Of a stretch of DNA of 8,246 bases, positions 1 to 5,463 are shown in pieces; the first letter of the stretch is position 1; each line of letters starts with the position of its first letter. The notes under the pieces were generated by a model, which saw nothing but the letters and a program-made list of their open reading frames with translations, searched no databases and was not told where the DNA came from. The translations under genes and the position numbers were made by a program. The stretch comes from Pseudomonadota bacterium (GTDB lineage: Bacteria > Pseudomonadota > Gammaproteobacteria > Burkholderiales > Burkholderiaceae). The stretch lies in contig JAEZQX010000280.1 in assembly GCA_023441105.1 (NCBI GenBank), positions 1-8,246 on the forward strand, given 5' to 3'.

Positions 1-397
1 GGACGGTGGCTGCCGGTGCGGCCGGTGGCCGTGGCGCAGGCGCGGTGGCCGGCGGGGGCACGGCCACGCGGGCAGGGGCGGGCACCCGCGAGGTGGCGGG
101 CACAGGCGAGGGGGCCGGCACTGACGACGGGGCGGGCACTGGCGATGGGGCTGCCACTGACGGGGGGGCTTTGGCAGGCGCTGCCGCTGGCGCGGGTGAG
201 GGCGCTGGGGCGGTCGCGGCAGGTGGAGTCGGATTGGGAACTCCCTCGAACGACGGCTTGCCCTGGTCGTTCAGCTCGAGCACCGGGCCGGCGGCCGATC
301 CCTCGAAGGTGTAGCGCGGCGCGCCGTCGTTGGCCTGGGCTGCCGTCGTCAGCAGCAGAGCCATGGCGCAGGCGGTGGCGGCTTTCGAACGGATCAC
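1..397 (-). CDS. Exported Pro/Ala-rich repeat protein, 5' part (runs off left edge)
   Basis: I do not recognise the family. The gene is read leftwards and 132 codons are visible with no stop before the edge. The chosen start is GTG at 397-395, with a perfect AGGAGG (minus strand of 404-409) six bases upstream. An internal ATG at 364-362 would remove the positively charged n-region. From the GTG the protein begins MIRSKAATACAMALLLTTAA and then QAND, a Sec signal peptide with likely cleavage after Ala22 (AQA|ND). A short ordered-looking segment, about residues 25-55 (RYTFEGSAAGPVLELNDQGK), precedes a Pro/Ala-rich stretch from about residue 56 with hexapeptide repeats. Such stretches often act as flexible periplasmic linkers, or span the cell wall or periplasm before a C-terminal domain, which here would lie outside the window. 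The signal peptide, ribosome site and GC-biased codons make it a real gene. The role is unknown. Confidence 0.8.
   Translation of the reverse strand, partial: MIRSKAATACAMALLLTTAAQANDGAPRYTFEGSAAGPVLELNDQGKPSFEGVPNPTPPAATAPAPSPAPAAAPAKAPPSVAAPSPVPAPSSVPAPSPVPATSRVPAPARVAVPPPATAPAPRPPAAPAATV
50..157 (-). repeat. Six 18-bp units encoding a VPAPSx hexapeptide repeat
   Basis: Residues 81-116 of the left-edge protein read as six consecutive hexapeptides: VAAPSP, VPAPSS, VPAPSP, VPATSR, VPAPAR, VAVPPP. At DNA level each unit is 18 bases, mostly opening with gtgcc. The units are degenerate in third positions, so the repeat is old or under protein-level selection rather than a fresh slippage product. 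The array decays gradually into irregular Pro/Ala sequence on both sides. Confidence 0.75.
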
Positions 398-792
398 GTG
401 GTTCCTCCTTGAGAACGTCATGCTGCTAATTGCACCGGCGCGGGCGATGACCTGGCGAGACGGGCCGGGGCGCGGCGATTGGCTTGAGGCCGCGAGCGAA
501 TCGATGCGGCGCTCGAGAAGCCCTGACAGGCTGGCATTGCGACGGAGCCAGCTGATGGCCGGTCCACGAGAGCGCCGCCGCGTGAGCGATGACAGCAACA
601 CGCCCGGTCACGATCGGCAGTGCGGCCTGGGAGACCAGCAAGAATCGTTCCGCTCGGGAGCACGCGCTCGCACGACCAGCCCCGTGTGTATCCCAGCCCC
701 GTGTGTATCCGGGAGTTTAGCTCGTCGGCGGGGAGAGGCCTTCTTCCATCTGTTACCGGCGTATCCTGGTGTATCCAGACGTCTTGCCCCTG
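398..792. other. 395-base intergenic region upstream of the left-edge gene
   Basis: No convincing gene lies here. The open frames on both strands are Arg/Pro/Ser-rich shadows with no good ribosome site and no recognisable family. The region must hold the 5' control sequences of the left-edge gene and any terminator of the sirtuin gene. I could not find a clear -35/-10 pair or a hairpin with a T tract. The notable content is a perfect 17-bp tandem duplication (677-710) and two further gtatcc copies (761-766, 771-776). Confidence 0.6.
677..710. repeat. Perfect 17-bp tandem duplication
   Basis: The unit cagccccgtgtgtatcc occurs twice head to tail without mismatch (677-693 and 694-710). The gtatcc core recurs at 761-766 and 771-776. 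The last copy lies in a small dyad, ctgg-tgtat-ccag (766-778). It could be a slippage duplication, an operator repeat for the downstream minus-strand gene, or a remnant of a repetitive extragenic element. Nothing in the sequence decides among these. Confidence 0.7.
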
Positions 793-1581
793 CTAGGCCG
801 GCTTCGATTTCTTCATGGCCGCCAGGATCGCCGGCAAGGCGTCGGCAGCCTTCGCCTTGCAGGCGAGATCGGCGAGGGACGTCAATTCGGACGCTTGTGG
901 ATTGACCTCGATGATGGGCTTGCGGTGCCGCTTCGCCAATCGCGGCAGGCCCGCCGCCGGTTGCACGACGCCCGACGTCCCGACCACCAGGAGGACATCG
1001 CAATCCTCCATCAATCGCTCGGCACGCTCCCAGGCATCCGTCGGCAGCGACTCGCCGAACCATACGACGCCGGGACGGACGGGACCGCCGCAGTGGCGAC
1101 AGGCCGGCGGCTCCACGCGCAAGGTTTCCTGACTGCCGCCAGGCGCAGACCCGGCGCCCGTGAATGCACGGCCGCAGGCGAAACAGCGTGGCGCGAACAG
1201 GCTGCCGTGCAGGTGCACGACCTCGCTGCTGCCCGCCCGCTCATGCAGGTCGTCCACGTTCTGTGTCACGACCACCAGTCCCGGCTTGATCCGCTCAAGC
1301 GCCGCGATCGCGAGATGGCCCGCGTTCGGTTGCGCGCGCTCGACCAGCGTCATCCTCCAGCGGTACCAGCCCCATACCAGCGCCTTGTCGGCCCGGAAGG
1401 CAGCCGGCGTGGCAAGTTGCTCCGGATCGAATTGCTCCCACAGCCCGGTTTGCGCATCGCGGAAGGTCGGGATGCCGCTTTCCGCCGACATGCCGGCGCC
1501 GGTGAAGACGCCGACCTGTGCAGCTGTAGCCAGCAGGTTGGCAGCGGAATCGAAAGCTGTGGCATCGTGAGAGTCAGGCAT
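793..1581 (-). CDS. cobB: NAD-dependent protein deacylase, class III sirtuin (CobB/SIRT5-like)
   Basis: This 262-residue protein is a full-length sirtuin, which removes acyl groups from lysines using NAD+ and yields nicotinamide and O-acyl-ADP-ribose in the cytoplasm. Visible motifs in order: the NAD-binding GAGMSAESGIPTFRD (28-42), TQNVDDLH (106-113), catalytic His125 in HLHGS, a zinc ribbon with Cys133, Cys136, Cys161 and Cys164, the VVWFGE segment (172-177), GTS (201-203) and VNP (226-228). Tyr73 and Arg76 form the YxxR motif of class III sirtuins, which in this family favours negatively charged acyl groups (succinyl, malonyl) over acetyl. The ATG is the first start after an in-frame TAG nine bases upstream. 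No strong Shine-Dalgarno is seen. The gene is divergent from the amidohydrolase, and no partner acyltransferase is visible. The family call is firm; the acyl preference is inferred. Confidence 0.95.
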   Translation of the reverse strand: MPDSHDATAFDSAANLLATAAQVGVFTGAGMSAESGIPTFRDAQTGLWEQFDPEQLATPAAFRADKALVWGWYRWRMTLVERAQPNAGHLAIAALERIKPGLVVVTQNVDDLHERAGSSEVVHLHGSLFAPRCFACGRAFTGAGSAPGGSQETLRVEPPACRHCGGPVRPGVVWFGESLPTDAWERAERLMEDCDVLLVVGTSGVVQPAAGLPRLAKRHRKPIIEVNPQASELTSLADLACKAKAADALPAILAAMKKSKPA

Positions 1582-1708
1582 CGATCGCTAGCCTACCACC
1601 CGCAAGGAGAGACCGCCCCCAGCCGCGAGGATGTCAAAAAGCGTCTCTCGCAGGTCGATGCCCTGCCTGCCGGGCATAGGATGGTCGCCTCGAGAGGAGG
1701 CGCCGATC
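1582..1708. promoter_or_regulatory. Divergent spacer between sirtuin and amidohydrolase genes
   Basis: These 127 bases must carry both divergent promoters, though no -35/-10 pair stands out. A 7-bp perfect inverted repeat, gagagac (1607-1613) and gtctctc (1643-1649), brackets a 29-base spacer and could be an operator or a loose mRNA hairpin. A second, tighter hairpin overlaps the amidohydrolase ribosome site and is listed separately. Confidence 0.45.
1686..1702 (+). promoter_or_regulatory. Hairpin enclosing the amidohydrolase Shine-Dalgarno
   Basis: CGCCTC (1686-1691) pairs perfectly with GAGGCG (1697-1702) across a five-base GAGAG loop. The Shine-Dalgarno AGAGGAGG (1693-1700) lies in the loop and 3' arm, eight bases before the ATG at 1709. 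When folded, the ribosome site would be mostly paired. This could set a low translation rate or act as a conditional switch. The pairing is seen; regulation is inferred. Confidence 0.45.
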
Positions 1709-3268
1709 ATGTGCAGACTGTGCGAGCAGGGCCAGCCGCAGGATCACCCGAACGACGCGGCCGGCGGCTGGGGCGCCAATGCGAGGCGGCGCTGGCTCAA
1801 GACCGGCGGTGCCATCGCCGCTTCCGCCGGAGCCATGTCGCTCTTTCGTCCGGCCGCCGCGCAGTCCCGGGGCGATCGCGAACCCGAGCACAGCGGCCGC
1901 GGCGGGCGCCGCTACCTGATCCGCGGCGGATCGGTGATGTCGATGGACCCCAAGGTCGGCGACTTCGCTGAGGCCGATGTCCTCGTGGAGGGCGGCAAGA
2001 TCGCCGCGGTGGGCCGCAACCTGCAGGCCGGCGGCGCGGCGGTGATCGAGGCGGCGGGTCGCATCGTGATGCCGGGCTTCATCGACACCCATCACCACCT
2101 GTTCGAAACCGCGCTGCGCAGCTATCTCGCGGACGGCCTGCTGTTCGACGGACTGGATCCGCGCACGACGCAGAACTACTTCGAGAAAGTGCTGCAGACT
2201 TTCGCGCCGGTGTACCGGCCGGAGGATGTCTACATCAGCACCTTGTTCGGCTCGCTGAGCCAGCTCGATGCCGGCGTCACGACGGTGTTCGACATTTCCC
2301 AGATCCATCACTCGCCCGAGCACAGCGACGCGAGCATCGAGGCCCTGCGCGATTCGCAGCGACGGGCGGTGTTCGGCTACTTCGAGAGCGCGGGCAACGT
2401 TCCGGGCAACCAGTATCCGGCCGATGCAGCGCGGATCAAGGAGCAGCATTTCAGCTCGGCGGACCAGCTGCTGTCGATGTTCATGGGCGGCGAGATCTAC
2501 CTGCCGGGCTATGAGGCGGCCTGGACGCTGGGGCGGGAGCTTGGCCTGCCGGTGGCAGCGCATATCGTCGGCACCTTCGGCATGCGGGCGACCTTCGACA
2601 AGCTGGCCGCCGAGGGCGCCTTCGGGGCCGACAACCTGTTCATCCACATGACCGGGATGTCCGACTTCGCCTGGCGCAAGGCGCGCGACGCCGGCGTCGG
2701 CGTCTCGTTTGCCGTGCCCATCGAGATGAACATGCGCCACGGCACGCCGCCGATCCAGAAGGCGCTGGACCTCGGCTTCCAGCCGTCGCTTTCGACCGAC
2801 GTCGAGTGCACCCTCACGGCGGACCTGTTCACCCAGATGCGCAGCGCCATGGCGCTGCAGCGCATGTTCATCAACGGCCGCGCGCTCGGCGAGAACGGCC
2901 CGGCGGAGACCAGCCTGCCGCCGCTGGTGACGACGCGCGATGTATTGCGCTGGGCCACCGTCAACGGCGCGCGCGACCTGAAGCTTGGCGCCAAGGTCGG
3001 CTCGCTGACCCCAGGCAAGGAAGCGGACATCGTCATCCTCGACGCCGAGGCGATCAACGTCGCGCCGCTGAACCACGTCCCGGGAGCGGTGGTCTCGTTG
3101 ATGGAGCGCAGCAACGTGGAGACCGTCATCGTCGCCGGCAAGGTGCGCAAGTGGCGGGGCCGGCTGCTGGACGTCGACCTCGGCAGACTGAGGCGCGGCC
3201 TGGAGGAGTCGCGCGACTACGTGTTCGGGCGGGCCGGCATCGGCAAGGACCTGTTTCGCGAACCCTGA
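1709..3268 (+). CDS. Tat-exported metal-dependent amidohydrolase (cytosine deaminase/AtzB-like)
   Basis: This 519-residue protein belongs to the amidohydrolase superfamily, whose members hydrolyse C-N or C-Cl bonds, often on heterocyclic rings. Metal ligands are visible: His128 and His130 (DTHHHLFET), His285 (VAAHIVG), His313 (FIHMTG) and Asp364 (STDVE). A small beta domain flanks the barrel (residues 69-120 and the C-terminal GKEADIVILD region). The EMNMRHGTPPI segment (339-349) and TADLFTQMRSAMALQRM resemble AtzB/8-oxoguanine deaminase-like relatives. ATG 1709 is chosen for its AGAGGAGG site; an in-frame ATG at 1631 adds 26 unfamily-like residues. The N-terminus is unusual: MCRLCEQGQPQDH comes before a twin-arginine motif (ARRRWLK, 25-31), a hydrophobic stretch and likely cleavage at AAA|Q (51|52). 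Export via Tat with metal already loaded is inferred. The substrate is unknown. It converges with the next gene after a 22-base gap. Confidence 0.9.
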   Translation: MCRLCEQGQPQDHPNDAAGGWGANARRRWLKTGGAIAASAGAMSLFRPAAAQSRGDREPEHSGRGGRRYLIRGGSVMSMDPKVGDFAEADVLVEGGKIAAVGRNLQAGGAAVIEAAGRIVMPGFIDTHHHLFETALRSYLADGLLFDGLDPRTTQNYFEKVLQTFAPVYRPEDVYISTLFGSLSQLDAGVTTVFDISQIHHSPEHSDASIEALRDSQRRAVFGYFESAGNVPGNQYPADAARIKEQHFSSADQLLSMFMGGEIYLPGYEAAWTLGRELGLPVAAHIVGTFGMRATFDKLAAEGAFGADNLFIHMTGMSDFAWRKARDAGVGVSFAVPIEMNMRHGTPPIQKALDLGFQPSLSTDVECTLTADLFTQMRSAMALQRMFINGRALGENGPAETSLPPLVTTRDVLRWATVNGARDLKLGAKVGSLTPGKEADIVILDAEAINVAPLNHVPGAVVSLMERSNVETVIVAGKVRKWRGRLLDVDLGRLRRGLEESRDYVFGRAGIGKDLFREP

Positions 3269-3290
3269 GCGAGCGCGGGCCGGCTACTGA

Positions 3291-3875
3291 TCAGCCCTGC
3301 ATCACGTCGATGTAGTAAAGCCCCCAGGGACACAAGGCAAATCGTTCCTTCACCGGCTTGTCCTTGAAGGCGGGCAGGTTGTCGGCATCATGGACCGCCC
3401 AGTGCGGGCCCAGCCCGCCCAGCGCCATCGGCTGGTCGTCGATGTGCGTGGCAACGATCATGCGAAGGGACCGGATCTGGTCCGCGCCGATGACGACGTT
3501 GTAGCCGTCGATGGCGCGCAGGCCGACGCGCAGGGCAGGGCCGACGTCGACGCCAGCCTCTCCCAGCACCGCCGTCAGCAGCGGCCCGGACAGCTTGTGC
3601 GGCTTCTCGTCATATTCCAGCGTCGGGCGGATGTCGATCCGCGGCAGCCGCTGCAAGCGCTCCGCTTCCAGCGCCAGCGCCGTCGAGAACTTGACACCGT
3701 GCCGGACCAGCAGTTGATCCAGCACCGGGTCCACCGGGCCGCGATTGCCCTTGGCGACCGCGCCGCCAATGGTGAGCAACGGGGCGCTCGTGCCCGGACT
3801 GTTGGCCAGCGACGGGGTCGCTGCCGGAAGGATCGCAACCGCGGTGGCGGTGCAGAGGAACTGGCGCTTGTTCAT
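3291..3875 (-). CDS. Exported molybdopterin-oxidoreductase-fold protein, probably cofactor-free
   Basis: This 194-residue protein resembles small stand-alone members of the oxidoreductase molybdopterin-binding (SUOX-like) fold: a beta-rich LLTIGGAV opening, PTLEYDEKPHKLSGPLLTAVL (84-104), LRAIDGYNVVIGADQIR (119-135), IVATHIDDQPMALGGLGPHW (140-159) and a final RFALCPWGLYYIDV (178-191). The start is ATG 3875-3873, preceded by agggat. A longer in-frame ATG at 4022 would bury the signal peptide. The N-terminus MNKRQFLCTATAVAILPAA with cleavage near SLA|NS (24|25) is an export signal; KRxFL is a Tat-like variant. The only mature cysteine is Cys182 near the C-terminus, so the usual mid-domain molybdenum-binding Cys appears absent. 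It may have lost the cofactor or bind another ligand. The gene is divergent from the alpha/beta hydrolase and convergent with the amidohydrolase. The fold call is moderate and rests on pattern memory. Confidence 0.75.
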   Translation of the reverse strand: MNKRQFLCTATAVAILPAATPSLANSPGTSAPLLTIGGAVAKGNRGPVDPVLDQLLVRHGVKFSTALALEAERLQRLPRIDIRPTLEYDEKPHKLSGPLLTAVLGEAGVDVGPALRVGLRAIDGYNVVIGADQIRSLRMIVATHIDDQPMALGGLGPHWAVHDADNLPAFKDKPVKERFALCPWGLYYIDVMQG

Positions 3876-3913
3876 GAAGATCCCTGGACGTGGCGTGTAT
3901 CGACGAGGATCGG

Positions 3914-3942
3914 ATCGTACCCGCTGCTCGTTGCTCGAACAA
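3914..3942 (-). promoter_or_regulatory. Candidate sigma70 promoter with overlapping dyad
   Basis: On the minus strand, TTGTTC (3942-3937) and TACGAT (3919-3914) are separated by exactly 17 bases. This is a weak but well-spaced -35/-10 pair 38 bases before the ATG of the molybdopterin-fold gene. The -35 overlaps an imperfect 12-bp palindrome, TTGcTCGAaCAA (3931-3942, one mismatched pair), which could be an operator shared with the divergent hydrolase. A perfect TTGACA (3953-3948) lies just upstream but has no -10 at suitable spacing. Confidence 0.3.
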
Positions 3943-4039
3943 TTCGATGTCAAACATGGCAACTTCGACGCCAACCGCTGGACCACGACGGTGGGGCGGC
4001 CTAGTGTTGCTGCACCCTCCATTCCAAGGAGATGACCTC

Positions 4040-4966
4040 ATGGCTACGCCGGCATCCGAAGCGTTTCCGGGCGGCAGGGAGTTACAGCCTGAGTTCGCCG
4101 CGATGGAAAGGACGGCCCTGCCGACTGCCGGGGTGAGGACGCCGGTCGTGCAGGCTGGCGCAGCGGCATCGCCGGAAGCGGTCGTCTTCGTCCATGGCAA
4201 CCCGGGATCCACCAGCGATTGGACCAGCCTGATGCAGCGCGTCGCGCCGTTGTGCCGCGTCATCGCGATGGACATGCCCGGATTCGGCCAAGCCGACAAA
4301 CCGCAGGACTTCGACTACACGGTAGACGGCTACGCGAAACATCTCGATGCGCTTCTGGATGCGCTGGGTGTCCGGCGAGTCCATCTGGTGCTGCACGACT
4401 TCGGCGGAGCCTGGGGATTGGCCTGGGCGGCCCGGCAACCTCAACGCCTCGCCAGCGTGACCCTGATCAACATCGGCATCCTGCCGGGCTACCGGTGGCA
4501 TCTGCTCGCCAGGATCTGGCGGACGCCATGGCTCGGGGAGCTGTTCATGGCGATGACCACGCGCAGCGGACTACGGTTCTCGACGCGCTTCGGGAACCCG
4601 CGCGGCTTCTCCGATACCTACTTCGAGGAGATGTTCCACAACTTCGATCGCGGTACCCGGCGAGCGGTGCTCCGGCTGTATCGAAATACGAGTGACGTCG
4701 ATGCCATCAGCCGATCCTGGGCCGCGTCGCTGGCTCCCCGGCATATCCCTGCATTGGTGATCTGGGGCGTGCATGATCCGTACGTGCCGGTGAAGTTCGC
4801 GGAGATGCAGCGGCAGTACTTCGACGTCGAGCGGGTAGTGCGCCTGGAGGGAAGTGGGCATTGGCCGATGGTCGATGATCCCGAGGCGGTAGCGCAGGCA
4901 TTGGTCCCCTTCCTGGTGAAGCATCGGGCGGGGGATCGCGGCGTGGAGGCGACGGCCGCGGCCTGA
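4040..4966 (+). CDS. Alpha/beta hydrolase with Asp nucleophile (epoxide hydrolase/haloalkane dehalogenase type)
   Basis: This 308-residue cytosolic protein has the alpha/beta hydrolase fold. The start ATG follows AAGGAG (4026-4031) with an eight-base spacer; the upstream in-frame extension lacks such a site. HGNPGS (52-57) is the oxyanion-hole HGxP motif, followed by DMPGFGQADKP (78-88). The nucleophile elbow reads LHDFGGAWG (118-126), so the nucleophile is Asp120, not Ser. The acid is likely Asp246 (WGVHDPYVP) and the base His274 (GSGHWPMVDDPE). This Asp/His/Asp set belongs to epoxide hydrolases and haloalkane dehalogenases, which form an alkyl-enzyme ester later cleaved by water. Esterase or C-C hydrolase activity is therefore less likely. 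The lid (about 150-225) holds several Tyr and Trp residues, but I cannot assign the epoxide-activating Tyr pair or a halide-binding pair, so the two activities cannot be separated. There is no signal peptide. The gene appears monocistronic. Confidence 0.92.
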   Translation: MATPASEAFPGGRELQPEFAAMERTALPTAGVRTPVVQAGAAASPEAVVFVHGNPGSTSDWTSLMQRVAPLCRVIAMDMPGFGQADKPQDFDYTVDGYAKHLDALLDALGVRRVHLVLHDFGGAWGLAWAARQPQRLASVTLINIGILPGYRWHLLARIWRTPWLGELFMAMTTRSGLRFSTRFGNPRGFSDTYFEEMFHNFDRGTRRAVLRLYRNTSDVDAISRSWAASLAPRHIPALVIWGVHDPYVPVKFAEMQRQYFDVERVVRLEGSGHWPMVDDPEAVAQALVPFLVKHRAGDRGVEATAAA

Positions 4967-4985
4967 CTCCCGGGAGGCGTCAGCC
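4960..4985. terminator. Candidate bidirectional hairpin between convergent genes
   Basis: TGAC (4964-4967) pairs with GTCA (4979-4982), extended by GGC (4960-4962) with GCC (4983-4985) and one bulged base. The loop contains most of the palindrome CTCCCGGGAG (4967-4976). It covers both stop codons of the convergent hydrolase and 59-codon genes. There is no T tract, so factor-independent termination would be weak. Confidence 0.3.
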
Positions 4986-5159
4986 GTGGATCTCGACCAC
5001 CGGCTCCTGGCGCGCCTTCCAGGGGGAGGGGCGGCTCTCCCGATGCTTGATTCCTCTCACCAGCCGCTTGGCGAGGTCGCCGTCGCGGATCACGCAGGTG
5101 ATGTCGCCATGTTCAGCCTTGACAGATTCCAGTCGGGCGATCAGCTCGGAGATGGTCAT
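4980..5159 (-). CDS. Small conserved-looking protein, 59 residues
   Basis: The product reads MTISELIARLESVKAEHGDI followed by TCVIRDGDLAKRLVRGIKHR and ends PVVEIHG. The shape is an N-terminal amphipathic helix (TISELIARLESVKAEHG), a beta strand (DITCVIRD), a charged middle and a final VVEI strand. It resembles many small phage- or plasmid-associated proteins that start with a SELI helix, carry a D-x-x-V strand and end in VVEI. This is pattern memory, not a search result. The ATG at 5159 is chosen because the helix starts there, although no good Shine-Dalgarno precedes it. The frame stays open upstream to an ATG at 5366 and a possible GTG lies between, so an N-terminal extension is possible. 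It has no signal peptide or cysteine pair. It converges with the hydrolase gene and diverges from the ligJ operon. Function is unknown. Confidence 0.6.
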   Translation of the reverse strand: MTISELIARLESVKAEHGDITCVIRDGDLAKRLVRGIKHRESRPSPWKARQEPVVEIHG

Positions 5160-5323
5160 GATGTCGGGGCGGCGCTTGTCGAGCGGGAGATGGTGCGGCA
5201 GGCGCCGGCCGCCGTCTGTGAAGGAGATCACGGTGTGGGGCTGCCTGGCCGTGAGTCCCGGCGAGCCGCAGCCGCGGGGTATGTCCGGGGCTGCGCAGGA
5301 ACCGAGCCGGCCCGGTACGGCCC

Positions 5324-5329
5324 TATACT
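5324..5329 (+). promoter_or_regulatory. Candidate -10 element of the ligJ operon
   Basis: TATACT matches the sigma70 -10 consensus at five of six positions in an otherwise GC-rich 205-base divergent spacer (5160-5364). It sits 36 bases before the ATG of the 32-codon ORF, giving a leader of about 25-30 bases. No good -35 is found at 16-18 bases, so the promoter may need an activator, as is common for aromatic-degradation operons. No regulator gene is in view. Confidence 0.4.
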
Positions 5330-5364
5330 CGGCGATCCTGCCCCGATCTTCCTTCCACCTGACC

Positions 5365-5463
5365 ATGGACTTCCCGGGTAGCGCCGCCGAGCCGCCGTTC
5401 TTGCCTGACCATCAGGTCCGTGACGCAATCGACGCCGCGCTTGTGCTGGCGACGAACCGATGA
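5365..5463 (+). CDS. 32-codon ORF overlapping the ModA-like gene by ATGA
   Basis: The peptide is MDFPGSAAEPPFLPDHQVRD followed by AIDAALVLATNR. Its TGA (5461-5463) overlaps the next ATG (5460-5462) in an ATGA junction, the arrangement of translationally coupled genes. About 77% of its third codon positions are G or C, as in real genes here. It follows a good -10 element (5324-5329) by 36 bases, but no Shine-Dalgarno is visible. The C-terminal half (QVRDAIDAALVLATNR) looks helical. It could be a true microprotein, a leader peptide delivering ribosomes to the next gene, which also lacks a ribosome site, or the remnant of a longer protein. The frame remains open upstream to 5047, but that extension is Ser/Arg/Pro-rich and unlike a real protein. 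Function is unknown. Confidence 0.5.
   Translation: MDFPGSAAEPPFLPDHQVRDAIDAALVLATNR

Noticed and set aside
6..314. Plus-strand Gly/Ala-rich ORF at the left edge
   Set aside because: Reverse reading of the VPAPSx repeat region. The minus strand has AGGAGG, a signal peptide and an ordered segment.
418..663. Minus-strand ORF of 81 codons in the gap after the sirtuin
   Set aside because: No ribosome site, low-complexity composition and no recognisable motif.
677..710. CRISPR array
   Set aside because: The two 17-bp copies abut with no spacers, and no cas gene is present.
1631..1708. Upstream in-frame start of the amidohydrolase at 1631
   Set aside because: The extra 26 residues are unlike the family, and the strong Shine-Dalgarno points to 1709.
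769..1971. 400-codon plus-strand ORF opposite the sirtuin gene
   Set aside because: Arg/His/Gln-rich antisense shadow of a clear sirtuin, with no family resemblance.
1634..3076. 480-codon minus-strand ORF opposite the amidohydrolase gene
   Set aside because: High-GC antisense shadow. The plus strand has metal ligands, a Tat signal and a ribosome site.
3876..4022. Upstream in-frame start of the molybdopterin-fold gene at 4022
   Set aside because: It would place about 49 odd residues before a clear signal peptide starting at 3875.
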